13,377 bases of DNA, taken from positions 1-13,377 of the forward strand of contig SLJS01000396.1 of the NCBI GenBank assembly GCA_007135015.1. Direction: 5' to 3'. The notes beneath the pieces are model-generated. The model was not told where the DNA came from. It saw nothing but the letters and a program-made list of their open reading frames with translations, and did no database searches. A program made the translations under genes and the position numbers. The stretch comes from Alcanivorax sp. Its GTDB lineage: Bacteria > Pseudomonadota > Gammaproteobacteria > Pseudomonadales > Alcanivoracaceae. Below are positions 1 through 7,306 of this stretch, piece after piece (position 1 is the first letter of the stretch; each line of letters begins with the position of its first letter).

Positions 1-2
1 CG

Positions 3-59
3 TCCGAAGAATCTGTGGGCAAGACCTGGTTCGCCATGAACGCCAAGCCTATGATATAA
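3..59 (+). CDS. Possible 3' end of a gene entering from the left edge
   Basis: An open frame enters from the left edge and ends at a TAA at 57-59. Its visible C-terminus reads VGKTWFAMNAKPMI. Base composition turns AT-rich straight after the stop, which fits a gene end. I do not recognise the protein, and 18 codons are too few to exclude chance. If real, it is the only trace of the left-hand neighbour and is codirectional with the GxxExxY remnant. Confidence 0.2.
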   Translation, partial: SEESVGKTWFAMNAKPMI

Positions 60-127
60 GACATTATTTATTGTACAGAGCGCGAAATCGAGCAGCTTTA
101 TTTCCGGATACCGTTTTTAAGGACTCT

Positions 128-160
128 CGCCAAGCCGCCAAGCACGCCAAGCACGCCAAG
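128..160 (+). repeat. CGCCAAG short repeat array ahead of the GxxExxY remnant
   Basis: Four exact copies of CGCCAAG start at 128, 136, 145 and 154, so the period is 8-9 bases. The last copy runs into AAGGGA, a possible ribosome-binding site about 10 bases before the ATG at 174. From memory, similar CGCAAAG/CGCCAAG arrays are common just upstream of GxxExxY genes in many bacteria. The array therefore supports reading the adjacent ORF as a member of that family. Confidence 0.6.
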
Positions 161-173
161 GGAATGGTATGTC

Positions 174-246
174 ATGACAGAGGATGAGATAGGGAAGCAG
201 GTCGTCGATGCAGCGGTACGTATTCATCGTGAACTCGGCCCGGGTT
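174..246 (+). pseudogene. GxxExxY-family protein, N-terminal remnant
   Basis: The reading frame begins MTEDEIGKQVVDAAVRIHRE and continues LGPG. This is the conserved opening of GxxExxY proteins (about 120-130 residues, function not established, often near mobile or accessory genes). In intact members LGPG is followed by a LLESVYE-like stretch. Here the frame instead turns into Pro/Arg/Gly-rich sequence typical of a GC-rich non-coding frame, so homology ends near base 246. The GxxExxY motif itself is absent. The open frame runs to 1340, but everything past the junction is antisense to the M23 peptidase gene and its flank. I infer a deletion or recombination scar; the family call for the first 24 residues is fairly firm. 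Confidence 0.65.
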
Positions 247-344
247 CGCCTGCGCAGGGGGCGGCTCCAAAGGGGCCCCGAAAGCGAGACGCGCCTTGCC
301 ATAATGCCTTCACCCTTCCCGCAGGCCGGGCACGCGCAGGAAGG

Positions 345-1214
345 TTACCGCGGCATCTCTCCGACCACGCTCTTCGGGTCCAGCCGTTCCTGAAACCAGT
401 TGATGCGCCAGCACAGGTGTGGCCCGGTGGCACGGCCGGTAGCGCCGACCCGGGCAATCTCTTCGCCCCGGTCCACTTGCTGGCCTTCACGAACCAGGAT
501 CTCGCTCAGGTGAAGATAGGTGGACGAGACTCCGTGCCCGTGATCAATGATCAGCGTCCCGCCAGAGAAGAACATGTCCTCATGAACCATGGTCACCTGC
601 CCGCCGGAAGGAGCATGGACCGGCGTGCCTTCGGGCGCCGCAATATCCACCCCGTAGTGAGGGCGTCTCGGATGGCCGTCAAAAATTCGCTGGCTGCCGA
701 AAACTCCCGTGATTCTCCCGGTTACGGGCCATTCAAAGCCACTGCGAAAATCGTTACGGGCGCTGCGGGTCTGCCGGGCCCTGGCAACCTTGCGTGCTTC
801 GGCGCGAATGCGCTCGAGGCGCTCCTCGGGGGGTGTGACCGTCTCGGGTGGCGCACCATCGACATGCTGGATGTCCCATTCCCGCTCGGCCAGGGAAAGC
901 TCCACCTCCTCCTGGTGGTCTCCCTTGCGGAACCGCAACAGGGCCTTTCCTTCCTCGTCACGGCCGAAACCGAACACGAAATAGCCCTCGTCATCCACGT
1001 CCAGGGAACGCTCGCCGAGACGGACTTCGACATCGGGAAGCGTGCGGCCGACAAGAAGCGCTCCGGGACGCGGCTCCCCGTCGAGCTCCCGGAGCAGACT
1101 GCCGGACTCAATGCCCGCCACGGAAAAGTGAAAGGGAAGCAGGAGAACCAGAGTCAGAAACCAGAACTTGAAACCGCCGGCCTGGACGGGGAATCTTCTA
1201 CTGCAGGTACTCAC
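345..1214 (-). CDS. M23-type (LytM) peptidoglycan endopeptidase, envelope protein
   Basis: A 289-residue protein. Residues 15-33 (FKFWFLTLVLLLPFHFSVA) are a signal peptide or membrane anchor. A ligand-like extended region (about 40-120) and a charged linker (125-155) precede the M23 domain (about 160-285). The domain shows HYGVD (H186, D190), HGHGVSSTYLHLS (H235) and GPHLCW (H266, C268). In M23 enzymes the last motif is HxH, with the second His binding zinc; here it is Cys. Activity is therefore uncertain: Cys could bind zinc, or this could be a degenerate regulator of other amidases. I chose the GTG at 1214 because GGAGG lies 6 bases upstream. That start overlaps the end of the HD-GYP gene by 17 bases, which suggests translational coupling. 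The first 14 residues are basic and precede the hydrophobic core, as expected for a secreted protein. Confidence 0.85.
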   Translation of the reverse strand: MSTCSRRFPVQAGGFKFWFLTLVLLLPFHFSVAGIESGSLLRELDGEPRPGALLVGRTLPDVEVRLGERSLDVDDEGYFVFGFGRDEEGKALLRFRKGDHQEEVELSLAEREWDIQHVDGAPPETVTPPEERLERIRAEARKVARARQTRSARNDFRSGFEWPVTGRITGVFGSQRIFDGHPRRPHYGVDIAAPEGTPVHAPSGGQVTMVHEDMFFSGGTLIIDHGHGVSSTYLHLSEILVREGQQVDRGEEIARVGATGRATGPHLCWRINWFQERLDPKSVVGEMPR

Positions 1215-3372
1215 TCGCGTCCTCCACATCAAGCTGTTCCGGGGCCAGGACTTCCCTGCCGTATTTCTCCCAGACCCTGTGACGGACGAAAAGTTCGAAG
1301 ATATCCGGGTCGATATGATCGTTGTCCCGCATCTTTCTGAGTATTCCGAGTGCCTGGGAGAGTTTCATCGGATCCTTGTAGGGCCTGTCCTTGGCGGTCA
1401 GGGCCTCGAAGATATCCGCCACCGCCATCATCCTGGCAGGAATCGACATCTCGTCGCGGGTCAGGCCGCGCGGGAACCCGGTCCCATCCATCTTTTCGTG
1501 GTGACCACCCGCATACTCGGGCACGCGCCGAAGCTTCCTGGGAAAGGGAAGCTCCTCGAGCATATCGATGGTCACGCGCATGTGATCATTGATGATTTCA
1601 CGCTCTTCGTGAGTCAGCGTACCCCGCTCGATGCAGAGGTTATAGACTTCGTCCTCGGTCAGAAGTGGCTGCTGCTCACCATTCGCATCCGTCCATCGGG
1701 TGCGGGCCAGCTCCCGGACGCGATCCTGATCCTCCTGTGCCATGAACTCACCGCCCTTGTTGGCGCGACGGACAAACCCGAGATCCTCATCCAGCTTTGC
1801 CAATTCCGCATCTAGCTGCTGCTGAAGGGATTCGCGCCTGTCGGGCTCATCAAGCATGGCCTGAAGGTATTCGTTGCGGCGCTGCTGGCGCAACGCCGCA
1901 AACCGGGTCGCCACTTCCTGGATGCGATCATGGAGCGTGTGCAGCTTGGTGGACTTGTCCAGCACCGAGTCCGGTGTCGAGAGCTTGCCGCAGTCATGCA
2001 TCCACCCGGCCACATGAAGCTCGTACCATTCGTCCTCGTTGAGGTTGAAATCACGAAACCTGTCGTCGTCCCTGCAGGCCGCTTCGGCAATGAGTTCGGT
2101 AAGCAACGGCACCCGCTGGCAGTGCCCGGAGGTATGCGGGCTCTTGGCGTCAATGGCCCGGGCAATCACCTTGATGAACGCATCGAGAAGGTCCTTGAGC
2201 TCCTGGACCAGGATCTGATTGTTCAGCGCGATGGCCGCGTAGCTGGCCAGGGCACGGGCCAGCGGCTCCACCTGGGAGGAAAAGGGGATGATCTCGCCGG
2301 TTTCCGGATGCCGTGCGTTAACAAGCTGCAGTACGCCGATCACCTCGTTCTGGTGATTCATCAGCGGGATCGTCAGAAAGGAGGTGGAACGATAGTTGTT
2401 TGCTTCATCGAAAGCCTTGGTGCCGGAGAAATCAAAATCGCGGCTTTCGTAGGCATCGGGGATATTGATGATATCCCCGGTGAGCGCCACATGCGCGGCG
2501 ATATGATGATGATTCTCGCTTCCGTCCTCATCGCGAAGAGGAATGGACGGCAACGAAATGGCATCGCCGCCGGAACCTCCCTGGCAGATCCCCAGGCTGT
2601 CGTTACGCACCAACGCAAACTCCAGCCGGTCCCGGCCTTCTTCCTCATCCCGCAAGAGGTACAGAGTGCCCCCATCAGCGTGCGTGATGCCCTGGGCCTC
2701 TCCGAGGATGCGCTCGAGCAGCCGCCCGGTGTTGGGCTCACCGGAGAGTTCAACCAGCAGCTCCCGCTGGTCATGCATAAGCCGCTGCTGCTGCAGCGCG
2801 GCCGCGGCAAAGCCGGCCAGCACCTCGACCACGGGCTCAACCCGCGGATCAAAGGCCACCACCTCGCCGGACTCATCGGTGGCATTGAGCAGCTGCATGA
2901 CGGCCACCAGTTCCCCGAAGTCGGTCTTCAGCGGAACCGCCAGGATGGACGTGGAATGGTAACCGAACTGCTCATCAAAGCGCCGGGTGCCGGAGAAATC
3001 GTACCCTTCGGCGTTATAGGCATCGGCGATATTGACCAGCTTGCCGGACAGGGCCGCATGGGCGGCGATATGGGCATCGTTGGGCCGGCCCTGCTCGTAC
3101 AGCGGTATGGCCGGATACTCCATGCTGCGCGCACTGGTGCCACCGAACCGCAGCCCCAGGGACCGGTTGCGCACGATGGTGAACTCCAGGCGCATGTCCT
3201 CGCCCCGGCCCTCGGCCAGGTAAAGCGTTCCCCCATCCGCTCCAGTCAGGTACTGCGCCTCTTCCAGAATGGTCTCACACAACCGTGCAATATCACGCTG
3301 CGCGGTAATACGGCGGGCTACGCTGACAAGATGGACGGCATGCTCCGGAGCAATTTCCTGCAAGGCTGTCAT
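1198..3372 (-). CDS. Tandem GAF / HD-GYP domain protein (putative cyclic-di-GMP phosphodiesterase)
   Basis: A 724-residue cytoplasmic protein with two related GAF sensor modules (about 25-195 and 210-385). Both carry GADGGTLYL/HADGGTLYL and YDFSGT/FDFSGT repeats, so they look duplicated. An HD-GYP domain follows (about 395-700). Expected metal ligands are present: H417 (GHCQRV), H459-D460 (MHDCGK), H597, H624-H625 (HHEKMDG) and D653 (ADIFEALTAKDRPYK). The GYP triplet reads GFP (632-634). The spacing from HD to HHE is about 165 residues against roughly 60 in typical members, so about 100 residues (475-585) are inserted, the first part charged and coiled-coil-like. Known HD-GYP proteins hydrolyse cyclic-di-GMP; the GAF ligand here is unknown. 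The ATG at 3372 is preceded by AGGA about 6 bases away. An upstream TTG at 3393 is less likely. The gene lies 71 bases after znuB on the same strand. Confidence 0.9.
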   Translation of the reverse strand: MTALQEIAPEHAVHLVSVARRITAQRDIARLCETILEEAQYLTGADGGTLYLAEGRGEDMRLEFTIVRNRSLGLRFGGTSARSMEYPAIPLYEQGRPNDAHIAAHAALSGKLVNIADAYNAEGYDFSGTRRFDEQFGYHSTSILAVPLKTDFGELVAVMQLLNATDESGEVVAFDPRVEPVVEVLAGFAAAALQQQRLMHDQRELLVELSGEPNTGRLLERILGEAQGITHADGGTLYLLRDEEEGRDRLEFALVRNDSLGICQGGSGGDAISLPSIPLRDEDGSENHHHIAAHVALTGDIINIPDAYESRDFDFSGTKAFDEANNYRSTSFLTIPLMNHQNEVIGVLQLVNARHPETGEIIPFSSQVEPLARALASYAAIALNNQILVQELKDLLDAFIKVIARAIDAKSPHTSGHCQRVPLLTELIAEAACRDDDRFRDFNLNEDEWYELHVAGWMHDCGKLSTPDSVLDKSTKLHTLHDRIQEVATRFAALRQQRRNEYLQAMLDEPDRRESLQQQLDAELAKLDEDLGFVRRANKGGEFMAQEDQDRVRELARTRWTDANGEQQPLLTEDEVYNLCIERGTLTHEEREIINDHMRVTIDMLEELPFPRKLRRVPEYAGGHHEKMDGTGFPRGLTRDEMSIPARMMAVADIFEALTAKDRPYKDPMKLSQALGILRKMRDNDHIDPDIFELFVRHRVWEKYGREVLAPEQLDVEDASEYLQ

Positions 3373-3443
3373 GGTTATTCCTGTTCGCCGCAACGGCTAA
3401 AGCGTAGCACAGCACCGGGCGTGGCGAGGAGCCGGCAATCCGG

Positions 3444-4238
3444 TTACCGGGTGACAGGACGGGGCAGCGGCAGCCCCCGCAACAGGATCGAAAGCACCAG
3501 CAGGGCCACCAGCACCGGCCCGAAGGGCAAATCCGCGAGCAACGCCGCGACGAATGCGGCCAGATAGGCCGCCACCCCCAGTGCCGACGCCCAGCCGCAG
3601 GCGCCGCGCCAGCCCGGAGCAATGCCGAAGGCCACCCAGGCGGGAATGAACAGCAGCGCAAAGGTGGCCATGACCCCCATCACCATCGCCGCCAGGGCCA
3701 CCCCCGCGGCCAGCAGCAGATTGAAGCAAAGCACCCGCAGAGCTACCGGCCGACCATTGGCCTGGTCCTGCCAGGGGAAAAGCCGCAGGTGCAGCAGCCA
3801 GCGATTAAGCCGGGGCAGCAGTGGCAACAGCACCAGCGCGAAGACCGCCGAAGCCAGCAGATGGGTCCTCCCGGTGAAATAGATCTGTCCGTCGATAAGC
3901 GTCTGGCCCAGGCCATGGGCGTGGTGGGAAAGGGAAGTGGCAAGCACCATCAGCGACCAGCCGGCAAGCACCATCAGCGCATAGAAGTCATTGCCGCGCA
4001 TCCGCAGCATTCCGCGCAGCAGCACCCCCAACCCCGCCAGCGCCAGGGCGGACAACAGCACCGGCGCTCCGAGCAGACTACCCAGGGTGCCCCCGGCGCC
4101 GGCCAGATGGGCAAAGCCCAGAGCCGCCAGCCACTCATTGCGCACCCGCAGCAGCAGGCCCAGCTGCGGCAGCACCGCGGCAAGGAGCAGGCCGGTGACG
4201 AAGGGCACCCGGAACATGGGCTCGAAAAGCAGCTCCAT
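3444..4238 (-). CDS. znuB: Zinc ABC transporter permease, ZnuB family
   Basis: A 264-residue, very hydrophobic inner-membrane protein with about seven or eight membrane segments. It starts MELLFEPMFRVPFVTGLLLA, with the FMR..L/FVTG opening usual in metal-type ABC-3 permeases (ZnuB/MntB/TroB). The central GNDFYALMVLAGWSLMVLATSL and the later VMGVMATFALLFIPA stretches match the family's conserved core. Length is typical (about 260-280). Its ATG shares one base with the znuC stop (TGATG at 4240-4236 read on the minus strand), so the two are translationally coupled. With ZnuC and ZnuA it should import zinc from the periplasm. Manganese cannot be excluded from sequence alone, but the Zur-type operator at the head of the operon argues for zinc. 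No clear terminator follows, so the HD-GYP gene may be partly read from this transcript. Confidence 0.85.
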   Translation of the reverse strand: MELLFEPMFRVPFVTGLLLAAVLPQLGLLLRVRNEWLAALGFAHLAGAGGTLGSLLGAPVLLSALALAGLGVLLRGMLRMRGNDFYALMVLAGWSLMVLATSLSHHAHGLGQTLIDGQIYFTGRTHLLASAVFALVLLPLLPRLNRWLLHLRLFPWQDQANGRPVALRVLCFNLLLAAGVALAAMVMGVMATFALLFIPAWVAFGIAPGWRGACGWASALGVAAYLAAFVAALLADLPFGPVLVALLVLSILLRGLPLPRPVTR

Positions 4239-4801
4239 CAGCGCACCTCGATGACCCGGTCCGCCACCCGCGCGACGAAATCCGGTTCATGGCAGACCAG
4301 CAACACGCCGCGCTCGCCCAGCGGCCCGCACAGATAATCGGCGAGCAGGGATTCACTGACCGGGTCCAGGTTATTGGTGGGCTCATCAAGCAGCAGCAGT
4401 CGCGCGGAACCGGCAATGGCCGCCCAGACATGCATCAGCTGGCGCTGGCCGCCGCTGAGACGGTCCACGCGCTGGTGCAGCACGGCACCCAGATACTCCG
4501 GGAGAACCGCCGGGTCCCCTTCCGCCAGGGTCACCAGCTCCCTTCCGGTCATGGGAAGCTCCTCCGGCAGGCCTGCCTGCTGGCCCAGGCAGGCCAGACT
4601 CGCCCGGCTGCTTCGGCGCAACGAGCCGGAGAAAACGCGGGAATGCCCGAGCACGGCACCAAGCAGAGTGCTCTTGCCGCAACCATTGGGGCCGCTCAGC
4701 ACCACCACTTCGCCGGCGGATACCGAAAAGGAAACAGGGCCCACTACGGGGCCCTGGTATCCGGCGGACAGTTCCTCCGCCTGCAGTAACGGTTCGCTCA
4801 C
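4238..4801 (-). CDS. znuC: Zinc ABC transporter ATP-binding protein, ZnuC family
   Basis: A compact 187-residue ABC ATPase with all core motifs: Walker A GPNGCGKST (37-45), Q-loop near QQ74-75, signature LSGGQRQ (115-121), Walker B LLLLDEP (135-141), D-loop NNLDP (143-147) and switch His171. It is shorter than typical ZnuC (about 230-250 residues): the helical region between Q-loop and signature is abbreviated and the C-terminal extension is missing, but nothing catalytic is lost. The start is a GTG at 4801 with GAGG/GAGGG purine tracts upstream. It lies 28 bases after znuA and overlaps znuB by one base, so it powers that importer. Family assignment rests on both sequence and neighbours. Confidence 0.88.
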   Translation of the reverse strand: MSEPLLQAEELSAGYQGPVVGPVSFSVSAGEVVVLSGPNGCGKSTLLGAVLGHSRVFSGSLRRSSRASLACLGQQAGLPEELPMTGRELVTLAEGDPAVLPEYLGAVLHQRVDRLSGGQRQLMHVWAAIAGSARLLLLDEPTNNLDPVSESLLADYLCGPLGERGVLLVCHEPDFVARVADRVIEVR

Positions 4802-4829
4802 TACGGCCCTCGCCTCGTTCCCGCCCTGA

Positions 4830-5711
4830 TCAGGGCACGAAAGCCTGCACCCATTGGTCGATCAGTTCAAGATAATCGTCGGCGCTCCCGTTGAGCGGCA
4901 CATTGGTGGGCAATACCACCACCGGCCAGCCCAGTTGTTCGCGCACAAGGCGGGTGGCCCGCTGCGACTGCCAGGGATTGCGGATTACCACGCCCTGGCT
5001 CCCTTCCAGTCCACGCACCAGCTCACTGAGATGACGGCCCGTGGGCGGCACGCCGGGCACAGGCTCCAGGTAGCCGTGAAGTGGTACATCCAGCAGTTCC
5101 AGCAGGTAATCGGCGTTCTCGTGAAAGAGCAATACGCCCGGTGCATCCTGCGCCGCTTGCTTCCAGTCGGGCAGGCGCGCTTCCACGCGGTCGCGGAAAT
5201 CCCGCGCGTTGGCGCGATAGGCGTCTGCGCCGGCTTCGTCGAGCTCCGCCATGGCCTCGGCCAGCGCCAGCCCGGCCCGCGCCAGGCGCGGCGGGTCCAT
5301 GTAGATATGCGGATTGCCCTGCGGGTGCACATCGCCCATGGCCCGGTCGGCGGTCTCCATATGCCCGATGCGTTCCACCTGGTTCGCCGCTTCGAAATAA
5401 CCCGGCCGACCCGGCTGGATCGAGGGATTGCCCGCGCCGTCAATGGCGGGAGGCAGCCAGCCGATTTCCAGCTCCGCACCCACGGCCACCACGAGGTCCG
5501 CCCGGCGCAGCGCAGCCATCATGGACGGCCGCGCTTCCAGATGATGGACATTCCGGTCCGGTGGCGACAGGGTGGTCACTTCCACACGCTCGCCACCCAC
5601 TGTGTCGGCCAGCATGGCCATATTGGTGGTGGTCGCCACCACGTTGAGCTGCCCCCAGACACCGGCGCTGCACAGGGTCAGCGCCAGAAAGGCAATGATT
5701 CCACGTGCCAT
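4830..5711 (-). CDS. znuA: Periplasmic zinc-binding protein, ZnuA / cluster A-I family
   Basis: A 293-residue exported protein. Residues 1-20 (MARGIIAFLALTLCSAGVWG) form a signal peptide, and the mature start QLNVVATTTNMAMLA is typical of metal-binding cluster A-I proteins. Likely metal ligands are H56 (NVHHLEARPS), H135 (NPHIYMDP), H197 (LFHENADYLL) and D278 (SADDYLELID), in the expected order and spacing. The His/Asp-rich loop seen in many ZnuA proteins is absent; the only echo is GDVHPQGNPH (127-135). It should capture Zn2+ in the periplasm and deliver it to ZnuB. The start has AGGAG 7 bases upstream. A terminator-like hairpin lies between it and the upstream porin gene. The Zur box upstream supports zinc over manganese. 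Confidence 0.88.
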   Translation of the reverse strand: MARGIIAFLALTLCSAGVWGQLNVVATTTNMAMLADTVGGERVEVTTLSPPDRNVHHLEARPSMMAALRRADLVVAVGAELEIGWLPPAIDGAGNPSIQPGRPGYFEAANQVERIGHMETADRAMGDVHPQGNPHIYMDPPRLARAGLALAEAMAELDEAGADAYRANARDFRDRVEARLPDWKQAAQDAPGVLLFHENADYLLELLDVPLHGYLEPVPGVPPTGRHLSELVRGLEGSQGVVIRNPWQSQRATRLVREQLGWPVVVLPTNVPLNGSADDYLELIDQWVQAFVP

Positions 5712-5746
5712 GATGCTTCTCCTGGTCCGCGTTGAAGGATATCCCG

Positions 5747-5784
5747 AAAAAGGTTGGCCAAACCGGGCCGGAGCCCGGCGGCCA
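5747..5784 (-). terminator. Hairpin with T-run between the porin gene and znuA (attenuator-like)
   Basis: Inner stem CCGGGC (5763-5768) pairs with GCCCGG (5773-5778) around a 4-base loop. An outer stem TGGCC (5755-5759) pairs with GGCCA (5780-5784). Read on the minus strand, the hairpin is followed within 3 bases by TTTTT (5751-5747). It sits just after the porin stop codon and about 40 bases before znuA. It looks like a partial rho-independent terminator that could make the porin mRNA more abundant than znuACB, or an mRNA-stabilising structure. Confidence 0.45.
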
Positions 5785-5795
5785 GTTCAGGGAGA

Positions 5796-7244
5796 TCAGA
5801 ACTGATGGGCCCCGTGCTGACCCAGACTCACGTTGTACTGGAGCATGAAGGTCCAGGCGCCGTCATCATGGTGACCGTGGCCCGGAACATCCAGGTAATT
5901 GAGCTGGGCACGGATAATGGAAAACTCCGTGGGCATGAAGCGCACCTGGCCGGAATAGCGCCGGGTAATATCCTCGGATTCGAAGGCGGTCCGCGCGTCA
6001 TTGGGCTCGAGCGTGTCGTTCTTCAGACCCACTGCCTCCGCCCGCAGCCCCACATTCCAGCGCGGAGCAAAACCGTAGAGAGCCTGCAGATACAAGCCGT
6101 CCTGCCTGGCAGTGTCGGAAAATGCACCGTTCAGTTCCCAGCCTTCATCTTCGTCGTTGTTCCAGTCGGTCGGTTCCCTGTTCTCATAATCCACACTGAT
6201 TTCCCTGAAAAAGTATTCAGCCTGCAGAGTCCAGTTGCCGTGTCCGTAGGCACGGCCGGCATCGTACTTGTAGACCGCGTCCACCCCGGCAAACCAAGCG
6301 TCACCCTCCCAAACGTCCACTCGTCCACTGCCATGGGTCTCCACGTCCTGCCAGCTCGAGGCATAACCACCGGAAAGACCGAACTGCGCGGCATGGTCAA
6401 AGCCCAGATCTGGCCCAAACTTGGTAAAGGCGGTAAAGAGCCTTGGACCCGACCTGTCATCCAGACCGTAACTAACCGTGCTTCTCTGACGGGCATCCAA
6501 GGGATCTTCGCCCGTATCGTATCCGGTAATGGTATGACTGCCGGAGCCCTCAAAGGCCGCTACGCCCGGATTGTTGCCTTCCAGCACCTCAATGCCGTAC
6601 TGGTTGTAGAACGGCAACGGCGCCAGCCAGGTGGCCTGCACCCCGGTTTCGCGGAGCCCTTCGTCGCCAAAGAGCGCGTCACTGACCAGGGGGCGGTCCA
6701 CGAAGTCCCAGTCATGGATATGCTGGCGGTTGATATAACCGATATCGGAAAGGAACCGGCCCGCCTTCAGCCGCAGGCCCGCCGGCAGGGACCGGGTCTG
6801 GATAAAGGCTTCCTCGATTTCCACATTGCCGCCCTCGTCCACGGCAAGCACCGTCATGGCGTCGAGGTAGCGATCCACGGTACCGGAGAGCGTGATTTCC
6901 GCCTCGCGCAGCTGCATGCCCTCATCGATGCCATGGTCGTGCCCGTGCCCGTGGCCATGGTCATGGCCGCCGCCAAAGCCGGCCGGATCTTCCACTTCGC
7001 CGCTGAAGTCGTTGCGGTAGACACCGTCGAGAATCACCGAAATCGCCGGATTGAATTCGGTGCCGGCGGTGATCCGCCCGCGGTCCACGGCGGGCACCGG
7101 CTCCCGGGGCCCTTCGTTACCGCCGGCATTCTGCCCGGCCTGGCCAGGCTGCCAACCGCCATCATCCTGTTCCTCCCCGGAAACCGGTGCCGAAACACCC
7201 GTCGCCAGTCCTGCAACCAGAAATGCCGTCAAAAGCCTTTTCAC
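5796..7244 (-). CDS. Histidine-rich outer-membrane porin-like protein linked to zinc uptake
   Basis: A 482-residue exported protein. Residues 1-18 (KRLLTAFLVAGLATGVSA) form a signal peptide, followed by a Gly/Gln-rich linker and then a beta-barrel-like pattern (NPAISVILDGVYR, LKAGRFLSDIGYINRQHIHDWDF) ending in Phe482, the usual barrel C-terminus. The segment at 94-104 has six His alternating with Gly/Asp (HDHGHGHGHDH). More His occur at 456-459 and 477-480. No TonB box or plug domain is evident and it is shorter than TonB receptors such as ZnuD, so I favour a porin-like channel (OprO/P-like architecture) that concentrates zinc at the surface. The start is a GTG at 7244 with an AAGGGGGAA tract upstream; no in-frame ATG is closer than 7352. 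It is the first gene after the Zur box and heads the znuACB operon. Zinc transport is inferred from context and His content. Confidence 0.8.
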   Translation of the reverse strand: MKRLLTAFLVAGLATGVSAPVSGEEQDDGGWQPGQAGQNAGGNEGPREPVPAVDRGRITAGTEFNPAISVILDGVYRNDFSGEVEDPAGFGGGHDHGHGHGHDHGIDEGMQLREAEITLSGTVDRYLDAMTVLAVDEGGNVEIEEAFIQTRSLPAGLRLKAGRFLSDIGYINRQHIHDWDFVDRPLVSDALFGDEGLRETGVQATWLAPLPFYNQYGIEVLEGNNPGVAAFEGSGSHTITGYDTGEDPLDARQRSTVSYGLDDRSGPRLFTAFTKFGPDLGFDHAAQFGLSGGYASSWQDVETHGSGRVDVWEGDAWFAGVDAVYKYDAGRAYGHGNWTLQAEYFFREISVDYENREPTDWNNDEDEGWELNGAFSDTARQDGLYLQALYGFAPRWNVGLRAEAVGLKNDTLEPNDARTAFESEDITRRYSGQVRFMPTEFSIIRAQLNYLDVPGHGHHDDGAWTFMLQYNVSLGQHGAHQF

Positions 7245-7275
7245 TGCTTCCCCCTTCTGTTTCGTGGTCGGGACA

Positions 7276-7306
7276 TTGAAATCAGCTGCGGATGTTATGA
7301 TATAAC
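7276..7306 (+). promoter_or_regulatory. Candidate forward promoter for thrS-hisI-cysS
   Basis: TTGAAA at 7276-7281 is followed 19 bases later by TATAAC (7301-7306); GATATA (7299-7304) gives a 17-base spacer as an alternative. Either -10 lies inside the Zur-type palindrome, so a bound repressor would block it. The predicted 5' leader is about 140 bases. Spacing is not ideal and no start site is known. Confidence 0.4.

Noticed and set aside
50..66. TATGATATAAGACAT, similar to the Zur box core
   Set aside because: It lacks a matching second half-site; the similarity is to one arm and the AT-rich centre only.
174..1340. Long plus-strand open frame (388 codons)
   Set aside because: Only the first 24 codons resemble a protein family. 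The rest is antisense to the M23 gene and open because the DNA is GC-rich.
1930..3567. Plus-strand open frame of 545 codons
   Set aside because: Antisense to the HD-GYP gene, which has clear domains; the translated product shows no recognisable motifs.
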